Assembly (NCBI GenBank): GCA_006503475.1
Contig: RSEH01000363.1
Location: 1 to 35,281, forward strand
From: Stentor roeselii
Lineage: Eukaryota; Ciliophora; Heterotrichea; Heterotrichida; Stentoridae
Reading direction: 5' to 3'
Length of the DNA stretch: 35,281 bases
Part shown: positions 1 through 9,674 of the stretch, in pieces
Layout of the letters: each line of letters starts with the position of its first letter
Numbering within the stretch: the stretch's first letter is position 1
The notes under the pieces: model-generated
The model's database searches: none
The model's input: the letters and a program-made list of their open reading frames with translations, nothing else
Told to the model about the DNA's origin: nothing
Program-made: the position numbers and the translations under genes

Positions 1-1045
1 AAATATTTTTAAATAAACTCGAAAAAGAATGTGAAAAACTTTTAGAGGATTATCGAGATATTTTAGAAACTGCTATACTGGAATTCTTGAATACTCCTTG
101 TTTAACTGATCGGATAAATGTTTCAAATGGAATACTTTACTTTATTTTGGTTTTTCTTATTGATATGAAGTCTAGTAAGAATCTGAGAAAAAAATTTTAT
201 ACTTCAATAAAAAATCAGCAAGGGCCTAGGGTTTTAGACTATTACACTAAACTTAAAACAATAAAATTCTTAGGTCCTTTTTTGCAAGATTTTATATTCA
301 TAGCATTAGCTGCTCAATCGTATGATAAAGATTAGAATTATTTTTTTGAGTTAGATTCTCTTTTTTTAAGCAATCTTCTTGCTTTTCACTTGTGTTTTGT
401 GATGAAATTTCAAAGCAATTCAGAAAATTATTAGCTCATGAAAAGATTTTTAGAGTACTGTCAACCTATCTTGATTCAGATATAAAAGATCAAGTACTTG
501 AAATTATATTTAATCATGCACTACCTCATGTCTATATAATTCCTTTGCCCTCTACCTTTCAAAGCTTAACAACCTATAATTTAAACATATTTTTGAATAC
601 TTATGATCTTCATTCTGTTTTAAATTGTCCACCAAGGTACTTAGTTGCTTGGTTTCTTACTTTATTACATGAGTTAGCTCATTTTCTCAGAAGATATACA
701 AGCAACAACTTTTTTGAATCAAAGTCAAGACAACTTCGAAAAAATAACTCAAGTGTCCCTGAGTTTTTTATTGATTTAACTGAAAATTTAATCGATGAAC
801 AAGAAATCAGAGAAGAAACTGGAAAAGAAGTCAAAGATCAGTTTTGGGAACCACAAGATTTTATAAATGATTCATCAGCAAAGTATTTTTTGAAAGGACA
901 TTTTGAAAGTGAAGAGTTTATGAATAAGATAAAGAGAAAAAACTTGAAAACACTGAGTCGCTTAGCACTATTTAAAAGTAGATATCCGAGTTTTTTTTGG
1001 GGGATCAGAAATGTGGACTTAGCAGAATGTAGTGATAATAAAGCT
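1..1045 (+). pseudogene. Copy A: 5'-cut, broken pseudokinase/HExxH family member
   Basis: This is the 3' two thirds of a gene homologous to the intact copy at 9675-11693; the window edge removes the 5' part. The frame is open from base 3 to a TAG at 333-335, where copies C and D have TGG (Trp). The poly-T stretch near 360-372 lacks about one base relative to copy C, so the frame changes. From 392 the reading continues to 1048 with the conserved HELAH zinc-protease-type motif (about 670-685) and the ETGKE segment. A further one-base loss in the T/G run near 992 changes the C-terminus (FFWGIRN instead of FFLGDK). Most of the sequence is still close to copy D, so inactivation looks recent. Assembly indels could explain single frameshifts but hardly the Trp-to-stop change as well. 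Confidence 0.8.
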
Positions 1046-1110
1046 TAGATTATTAAATTATTTTATATATTAAAAACATATACAACTTCAGGGGACTACT
1101 TAATAATAAA

Positions 1111-2035
1111 ATGGAAAGCTTAATTTTATCAAATTCTTTATTTTGGGATAATCCTTCAATAGACTTCGATAAACTTGAAAAATACAAAGAAAGTGAATAT
1201 TGTGATGAAGTTCTAGCTTATTTTAGAGGAAAAATAGGTATAAATCAAGAATGCTATTTTAGGAAATTCACATCTAATACTGAAAGGGTAAAGGAAGTAG
1301 CTGAAAGAGAGTTAAGAATTATTGTGAAATTAAGAGATCTAAAAATTCAGGATAATACATTTGGATACTTTTTCATCCATGAAGAAACTTCTTCTTCATA
1401 CGTATGGATTTCAAAATCATATCCTTTAAAACTATTTGATGTGATTTCCGAAAATGCTGATAAGAATTAAGAGTCATTTCAAGTCTCATAAAAGTTGTCT
1501 ATACTTTAAACTCAAATGATATTTATTATTTAAAGTGAGATCCAAATAAAATTTTTATTGAAGGCGATGATATAATTCTAGGAAACCATTTCCTTGCAGA
1601 TCAATATGATTCTGAAGAAGATTTAAGAATATTATTAAAAAATATAAAACTTACAATAAAAAATTGTTTTATGTTGGATTTTTACAAATTATGCATAACA
1701 TCAACAAAATTAGATTCTAACTTATTACGAAAAGCAGAAAATTCAGATATTAGTTCTCTAAAGCTATTAATTGAATATCTTTTCAATATTAAATTTGAAG
1801 ATCTTCCATCTGTGGTGAACAGAAAAACAAATTATCCTATGCTTGATTATAAGTCAATTAAACACTGTCAATTATTCAAAATAACTGGAAATTAAAAAAA
1901 CGTTGAAATTATATCATTAATTTCAACAAACACCTTGAACATAGATTAATTGAAGGTTTTTTTTTCAAGTAAATGAGATAAAAGTATATCAGGCACAAAC
2001 ATTTCAAGAATATTATCAAATTTAGTATAATGTAA
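1111..2035 (+). pseudogene. Copy B: broken and 3'-truncated pseudokinase family member
   Basis: It starts with the same ATGGAAAGC context as the intact copy at 9675 and is preceded by the same short spacer. The first 119 codons are intact and closely match copy D: the kinase-like N-lobe with a beta3-type RKF and an alphaC-like Glu. A missing A in the AAATTAAG stretch near 1466 shifts the frame. Further on a conserved Trp codon has become TGA (1536-1538). The frame recovers at about 1671-1895, is again broken near 1893 and 1949, and similarity to copy D fades around 2030. The HELAH half is absent. This is a pseudogene of the same subtype as copy D. Confidence 0.85.
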
Positions 2036-2229
2036 ATTCTAAAGCAATACTTCGAATATGTCAAATGTGCCAAAAGATTACTTCTTCTAAATCATCAACC
2101 AGAAATAGCTTATCCATTGTTTGCTAAGTTCAAAAATATGCATAAAAAGAATTCAATCTACATAAATAGCTTACACAGATGATATATTTAAATATAATGA
2201 AAGAAGTGTGCATTTGACTCGATAATTAA

Positions 2230-2660
2230 ACCTAAAAATGTGTTTACTTCGAACCACTTGGGAAAAGGTCGAATAGTGCGCAACGGTGCTCAATATGTAA
2301 ATACCTCTTCACCTAAAGTGCTTCTTCGAGTACCATTCACCTAAATATTTAGCTTAAATTTTAATGGTTGAACTAAATATTTTGAAGTAGACATAACATT
2401 GAACACGTTACCTTGCAAATAAAGGTTTTGTTTGTTTACCCAGAGTTCTGGATGACTTTCATCGACAATTTCACCTGCACTGGGTGCATCGAAGGTTAGT
2501 CACTATAAAAAAATACATTTTAAACAACGAAAATGATAGGAAAACTTGGGAACTGGCATGATTATAATGATTGAATTTGAATTTATGGGGACTTCATGTT
2601 ATATCAGCAGTTTCTTGATTTTAATAATTATTCCATTAAGAAAAAGTGGAACTTGAAATT
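2230..2660 (+). pseudogene. Possible decayed SPRY-like coding remnant
   Basis: In one frame from about 2239 the translation stays mostly open, with words such as GKGRIVRNGAQYVN, then KYFEVDITLN near 2370, then GTGMIIMIEFEF near 2557. The order of words (strand near NG, YFEV.I, then a G..I.IE.. strand) loosely resembles a SPRY domain, but several stop codons interrupt it. Local G+C is a little higher than in the flanks. No start or intact gene is visible. Treat this as a possible relic; the domain assignment is a guess. Confidence 0.25.
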
Positions 2661-3774
2661 CCGATTAAATAGAAATCTCACCCCGTTTAAGGGGTAACCA
2701 AGCTAATACCACTTTTATTTCGAATCAATTTTTAATCTTGATTCGTGGATCAATCAAAAACCATCATATATTGACTAGTAATAAAAGAATTGAACCATAA
2801 TTTTTTTTAAACTCTATTGCTAAGTAGAAGTTTAACTAAAATCATTATAATTCATATTAATCCAGTAAATGAGGAAGATAATACACTTAAATTAAATTAA
2901 AATATAATAGCAGTGAATTATTCATCAAATAAATCATTCAGCCTTTGTTCTTAAGTGGTAAAATTTTTACAATCTATTTGTATATTTTTCAGAGTGTATC
3001 GATCTTATTTTATTTAAGTTACATGAAAATGAAAAAACTTATTTTACTTTATATAAACATATCTTCTTTTAAACAAATAATGAAACTATGTTATAATGAT
3101 TTAATCGTAATTTCAAGAATACTTCAAGTCAGGAATATTACAAACTCAAATTAATTCGTTATATATAAATAATGTCAATAACTATTATAAGGTACAACTT
3201 TAACTTAAAAAAAATTATTATGATGGCAATACACTTTGTAAAACTGTTATTAAGAATATTAAGACTCTAATCAATAATTTTTTCTAGTAAATATATTCTA
3301 ACTACAAAAAAAAATTTTTGATATTGAGATATTATCCGTATTATCATCACGATTACAAGAGTTTACTAGAGTTAATTTTTAAGAAAAGTTTATATGTGAA
3401 ATTGTAAATCCTGAGTAAAGAAGATAAAATAAATGCAAGAAATGCATTAAGCTGATAAAATAAACTTAAGAAACGTAATTATATAGAAAAAATGAAAACA
3501 TTTCAATTGATCAGTATATATATAGAATCAAATCATTCTTAACTCAACGATTTGTAAAACTTCAAAATTTTCTCATAATGATGAAGAAGTTTTATTTTTA
3601 TAGATGAGACCTAAGACATATTTTCGATATCTATTCTTTTGAAGTAAATTTAAAGATTTGAATTTTGAAAAATTGTCTCTTAATTATTAAAACATTTTTT
3701 CATCGGTTTGGCAAGTGGAAATGCTTCTTATAGACTTTTATTATTAATTAAACTTTGGTTCTTTCTTCATATAA
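2661..3774. other. AT-rich intergenic stretch before the polycystin gene
   Basis: No convincing gene was found. The short open stretch at 2945-3154 encodes a low-complexity Ile/Leu/Tyr-rich peptide without recognisable features and starts from TTG, so it was not accepted. An 8-bp perfect inverted repeat (CGAATCAA/TTGATTCG) lies at 2721-2745. The last 100 bases presumably hold the promoter and leader of the gene starting at 3775. Confidence 0.5.
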
Positions 3775-6700
3775 ATGAAATTTGATAAAAAGACAAGAAA
3801 CTTTGATCTTGAATCAAACAATTTATCTGATTTCCAAGAAGAAATCAAGAGTATCGATTCAATAAGAAAACCGAGGCTGAACGATGCCGAGTTAGAAAAA
3901 ATCGATCAAGAGGTGTTAGAAGCTTCCGATCATCTAAGAAAGGAACTAGAAAATAAAGATATCGAGAATGACGGTCTTTGTATCCCGATTATCTTCTCCA
4001 TCCTCATAGCAGTCTTTTTACTTCAAATCTCCAGGGTGTCGAATTCTTACAACCTAAAAAGCATCAGTTCTTCCCTGCTCAATACAGATGAAAAAGGCTT
4101 TCAGATTAAGAAACTAAGCGACTTAGACCCCTTTCTCAGAGAACGAGTCATTAGTTCAATGCTATCAATCTCAGAAACCCACCGCTATATCGCCCTGGTT
4201 GGCCTGAAGCTCACACTGAAAAAGTCAAGAATAATTAAGATTCCATATCCGAAATTCTCATTTCCCAGGTACGTCAATGATTATCAAGGGAGTGAAGGGC
4301 AGGCGAATGAGAAAAAGTCAAATGATGGACTTTGGGACTATGACTCAGACTCTCAAGGATTCTCCGAGTATTTCACCAACGCCTCAATTCAACAAGCCCT
4401 CTCAAGGTGGCGGGAAATGAAGTCTTTCTGGCTGGACTCAGAATCATTTATTTCACTTGAGATTCATTTGGTGACTCATTGCAGATATACTTTCACTACT
4501 TCTTATTTTTCCAAAAAAATCACTTTCAAAGGTTCTGGAAAATTTGAGTTCACAGAGTTTTGTCAAGGATTCAGCCCAGAGATTTTCTCTGATTCAGAAG
4601 AAATTTTCACTTCAATTGTAATTTTTTTCAGTTTCTTGATTGTTTGCTACTTCATTCAATTATACCATTTTTTAAGCAGATATCGAGTAGTTATAAGAAG
4701 GTTTTTGACAAAGTTTGAACTAGATCTTAACTTATACGACTATCTAGAAGTTATTTTTATTGTTTGTATCACGATTACAGTTGTTTTTTTTATTAAACTC
4801 GACCTCGCAAGTATCAACAAGTTTTAATTGCCTTTAAGTGATAGGGATTTAGACAGCCTAATCGACCATTTGTCTGAATACCGTCATTTTATCAGAACTG
4901 CTTCATTTTCTTGCCTTTTTAGCGTATTTCGATTAGTCGCTCTAATGAAAGTCCAGTTTCCGTCCTTTGGAGTGCGTTCGAAACTATTAAACTATCCCAA
5001 AAAGATATGTTTAACGTTTGCTTCATAACCTCTGTGCTTTTTTGTGGATTCATCGTTTCCGCTCATGTTGCTTACGGCACCCATGGGGAAAACTTCAGCA
5101 GTTTATCATTTTCTGCAATAGAGTTCTTTCAAAGCATGACTGGAAAAGTGACCTTTTCGACTTGCTTAGAGTCTTACTGCATCGTGGTTACCTTGATTAC
5201 CATATTGTTCATTATTTTGTTTTACTTTGTGCTGATCAACTTGTTTTATGCGGTGATAATCAGCACTTTTTCCATGATTAAGGCAAAAGATCGACTGGTA
5301 ATCGCTGCAAAAACTGAAATCGTTAAGGATACTACGAAAGAGTTACTAAGTATTCTTATTGGTTTTTTTAATTTCGACAAGAAGTCACTTCTTTATAGGG
5401 AAGCCAAAGAATATAAACATCTGATAAAAGTTAATTATACTTCCATGACCAATGAAAACAAAGAAAAACTTCAAAACCTTGAAAAATTCATAAAAGGGCA
5501 GATGAATATCAGTTTCTATCAGAAAATCAAATTCAATTTCAGCTCTTTAAGAGCTTTTTTATATAAGACTAATCCAATTTCTCAAGAGTTTTATGTTGAA
5601 AAATTGAACAAAAAAATCAGAAAAATTCTGGTTGATGAAAAGGATAAAGAAAAAGTCCATCAGTTGAGAGAGTTTGATGTTGAATACAACTTCAGAATAA
5701 TCAGAGGGCTTTTTTGCTATGTTTTGTTAGTTATTTTCTTTTTATTCACAATCATTTCATTTTTAAATATAAAGCCTTCATACGAGCTCAGTAAAGTTAA
5801 TCACGACTGCATCAATCAAATAATTACTGGCGACTCAAAAACAGAAATAAAGAATATTGATACTTTAGAACAGATTTATAATATAAGCAGGTCTCTAGTT
5901 AATTCACTTCTCAGTTCTTCATGCAATGCACAGAATTATCTTGATTTCAATGGATCAGTTCGGCTTACCATTCAGATTTACTTGCATGAAAGAAACCCAA
6001 GTTCGTTTTCTAAAGAGATTTTTCCGTATTTTATCACAGGAAAATTAAATCACTCTGAATTTCGAGGAAAAATTACAAAAATGTATTACTACCCAAGCCT
6101 TAAAGGAAGCCAAGATTCATACAAGCTTCAAGGAGGAATAAATTTTACATCAAATAAGTGGAATTATTTACAAAATTTTTTTGATAAGGTCGAATATGAC
6201 AATATTTTAAACGATGCTAAATTGTTAACTATTGAATGGGTAACATTAAATTCGAATCTTGATTTAATTACTTATAATTTAGCATCGTTTACTATTGGCA
6301 TTGATGGAATTTTGCAATTTGATTTCAAATCAGTGCCAATCAGTCAGTATTTTTATTCAAATAATGAAAAATCAATGATTGCGTTGATTCTGATAAGTTT
6401 GGTTCTCTGCTGTTACTTTTTAATTGCAATCTTGATTGATTTAGGGGAAATCTGGAGATCAGTTAATAAGTTAAGAGTTAAAAGAATGAGAAAAAATAAT
6501 GAATTAGATCAAGTAATTGCAGAAGTATGTGGGTCGAAAACTGATGACTTAGATTCTTTAGCCAGTTCTTATTTTTCCTTCAAATTTAAGTCTATTCTGT
6601 TTGGAGTATACCACTATTTTTTGCAGCTTTTAAAAATCATTTACATTTATTTTGAAGTCCCTATAAATCTGCTTGAAACTATATGCATTATCCTGACATT

Positions 6701-8195
6701 TGCTACTTTAAACAACTTAATTTATGTGAGTTTTGACCTGTTCGATATAAACAGCATAAGCGAAGCTGCCCTTGCTGCTGATTACGTTGATTATATAAGA
6801 AAAATCGCAGCAATCAATTCAATGATATTGCTGATTCATTTTCTGTCATATCTTCAAATATTTTCTCGAATTTCGAATCTTATAAGAATGATAATGAATG
6901 CAAGGTTGGACTTTATATTTTTCATGATGATGTATTTCATGATTTTATTTTCTTATATTTTCTCAGGTCATATTTTAATCGGTTATTTTCATAGCGGCTT
7001 TTCTACGATTCCTCTGTCGTTATTTTCATGTTATTTTATGCAGTTTGGCGAATACGATCACCGAAAATTTACCAGAGCTGACAAATACCTAGGAATTCCT
7101 TTTGTATTTTTTTATGTGATCATTGTTATCTTTTTCTTGACAACGATGTTCACAGCTATTTTTTCAGGAAATTATCAGAAAGATGCTCATATTCACAAAT
7201 TGGGAACTTTTGAAAAAATAAAAAGAACGATTAAAGCAAGGTGGGAAAGAAAAAAGGTCATTGTTTTAGTAAACAATATGCATGAAGATCATGAAAACTT
7301 TTTTTCTACAATTAATGAATTGACCATATCCAAATATGATGATGAAGATATTAAAGAGGAATTTAAATTTGATGAAGCACCCAGAAAAAACACTGATCAG
7401 ATTAACTTTTTTTCAGCCCTTGAGAAGCAACTTTTGCTAAAGAATATCAAACTAAATTTATCAGGGTTAAACCAGAATTTTACTTTTAAATACATAATGC
7501 CGAGTCTGATTCCTTACGTCAATCAACTAACTTGGAAAGAGTCACTGATAAAAGAAAAAGTGCAGATTTGGAATGGTCTTTCAATTCAATTGAAAGATGA
7601 AACAATACCTCATAAGGAGATAAATTTTCCAAGTGCAAAAAGAAATGATTATACAGAAATACAGTTTGAACTTTGGACGAGTTTGACTTTGCCTGAAAAA
7701 ATTGAAGTATGGAAAGGTAACATGTGTAACGAAGGAAGAGTTGCTATTTGGAAAATTGAAGAGAGTTTCCAAGATTCATTCAACAACTGGGATCGATTAA
7801 ATATTAAAGAAAAGATAAAAAAATCAAAAGAATTTCTAAAAGGTAAAGAAGTGGTTCAGGAACTATGGAGATCTCTTCCTCGCTTTTCAATTATTAAACT
7901 AAATCTACTCCTTAGCCTTCAAGAAAAGAATCAATATGAAATAGTCATGTATCTGTGCTTATGTGATGCAATAGACAATCCGATCTTCATTGATACGATA
8001 GACCAGCAATTAGAAGACATTCTTGATGATGCTATATATACAATGAACCTACAAATTTGCCAATTTCATGGAGAAAAAAACAAATTCAAAAAAATTACTG
8101 ATTTGAAGAACTCAGCAATCGAAGAATGTGAATCCTTGATTGACTTTAAGAGTTCATTAAAATCGAAGTTATTGCGCTCGAGGAATAGAAAATAA
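3775..8195 (+). CDS. Tandem (2x6 TM) polycystin-type cation channel, first module disrupted
   Basis: It encodes two consecutive polycystin/TRPP-like modules. Module 1 has TM1 near 3985-4050, an extracellular polycystin-type region, TM2 near 4615-4670, TM3 near 4740-4800, TM4 near 4880-4945, TM5 at 5007-5065, a pore segment near 5085-5160 and TM6 near 5180-5275. Module 2 repeats this layout from 5700 to 7170. A long charged cytosolic tail with Trp-containing repeats follows. Two problems lie in module 1: an in-frame TAA at 4825-4827, and a frame change (one base missing) near 4945-4955, where TM4 residues LMKV continue as SVLWSAFETI in another frame. An 18- or 24-nt intron (4821-4838 or 4821-4844) could remove the TAA and would keep frame, but both are longer than the other introns here. 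The following 3.2 kb are fully open, which argues against an old pseudogene. The family call is firm; intactness is uncertain. Confidence 0.8.
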
Positions 8196-8289
8196 ATTTT
8201 AGGTATATATTAGTTAGTTCTAAGCTAAATAATGATTATAAATTTGATTTTACAATCCTATAAAAGATTCAATAAAATATTATAAAAAT

Positions 8290-9597
8290 ACTTTAAGACT
8301 AAGTACTAGTCCAGATTTCGGGTCATTAAACATAATAATTCGATACCTATTCGATATAAATTTAGAAAATCTCCCAATCAAATCACAAAACAACATTTAC
8401 CATCTTATGATTAATTATCCAAATATTAAAAATTATCAATTATTTACACTTACAAACAATTTAAAAATTGCAGAGATATTTTCATTAATTTTGTTAGATC
8501 TTTTAAATATAAAAAGTTTGAATGAATGCTTCAACTTAAATGAAATAAAGAATTACAATATTCCTTGTGATTCGTTTAAATATAATTTTAGCTCTGATTT
8601 AAAACTGATACTTAAAAGTTTCAAATTCTTCAAAGTGAAATTTTTTCGCTTAGATCTGCGAAAGAAATTTTCTTAAATAAACTCGAAAAAGAATGTGAAA
8701 AAATTTTAGAGGATTATCGAGATATTTTAAAAACTGCTAAATTGGAATTCTTGAATACTCCTTGTTTAACTGATCGGATAAATGTTTCAAATGAAATCTT
8801 TTACTTTATTTGGGTTTTTCTGATGGATATGAAATCTAGAAAGAATCTTAGAGAAAAATTTCATACTTCAATAAAAAGTCAGCAAGGCATTGGGTTTTAG
8901 ACTATTACACTAAACTTAAAACAATAAAATTCTTAGGTCCTTTTTTGCAAGATTTTATATTCATCGCATTAGCTGCTCAATCGTATGATAAAGATTGGAA
9001 TTATTTTTTTGAGTCAGATTCTCTTTCTATTAAGCAATCTTCTTGCTTTTCACTTGTGTTTTGTGATGAAATTTCAAAGCTATTCAGAAAATTATTAGCT
9101 CATGACTATATAATTCCTTTACCGTCAAGCTTGACAACTTATAATTTAAACATATTTTTGAAGATTTATGATATTAGTTCTGTTTTTTAATGTCCGCCGA
9201 GGTACTTTTTTGCTTGGTTTCTTACTTTATTACATGAGTTAGCTCATTTTCTTAGAAGATATACAAGCAACACCTTTTTTGAATCAAAGTCAAGACAGCT
9301 TCGAAGAAATAACTCAAATGTCCCTGAGCCTTTTATTAATTTAACTGAAAACTTAATCGATGAACAAGAAATCAGAGGAGAAACTGGAAAAGAAGTCGAG
9401 ATCAGTTTTTGGAACCACAAGATTTTATAAATGATTCATCAGCAAAGTATTTTTTGAAAGGTGATTTTGAAAACGAAGAGTTTATGAATAAGATAAAGAG
9501 AAAAAACTTGAAAACACTGAGTCGCATAGCACTATCGAAAAGTAGATATCCGAGGTTTTTTCTGGGGGATAAGAAATGTGGACTTAGTAGAATGTAG
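8290..9597 (+). pseudogene. Copy C: 5'-truncated, multiply broken family member
   Basis: It begins about 95 bp after the polycystin stop, without the pseudokinase N-lobe. From 8290 to 8676 it is open and aligns with residues around 215-320 of copy D (SLNIIIRYLF matching SLKLLIEYLY). A frameshift in the T run near 8641 follows, then a two-base loss near 8888. An internal deletion of about 110 bp near 9103 removes the segment before DYIIPLP. A TAA at 9188, where other copies read on, and another frameshift near 9397 (GTCGAGATC against GTCGAAGATC) complete the damage. The HELAH segment is still readable near 9234. It is closest to copy A (shared LNKLEKEC and FCDEISK words). Clearly non-functional. 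Confidence 0.85.
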
Positions 9598-9674
9598 TGA
9601 GAATAAAGATTAGATAATTAAATTATTTTATATACCAAAACATATACAACTTCTGGGGACTACTTAATATTAAA

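Noticed and set aside
2236-2330. tRNA-like segment
   Set aside because: A local rise in G+C suggested an RNA gene, but no cloverleaf with a T-arm GTTCRA and matching acceptor stem could be built.
2721-2745. Hairpin as terminator or small RNA
   Set aside because: An 8-bp stem with a 9-base AT-rich loop is likely by chance in this composition and is not near a gene end.
2945-3154. 69-codon open frame in the spacer
   Set aside because: TTG start, Ile/Leu/Tyr-rich low-complexity product, no homologous neighbour; expected by chance in AT-rich DNA.
4942-4960. Programmed ribosomal frameshift in the polycystin gene
   Set aside because: No canonical slippery heptamer is present at the change of frame, and a stop lies 120 bp upstream as well; error or mutation is simpler.
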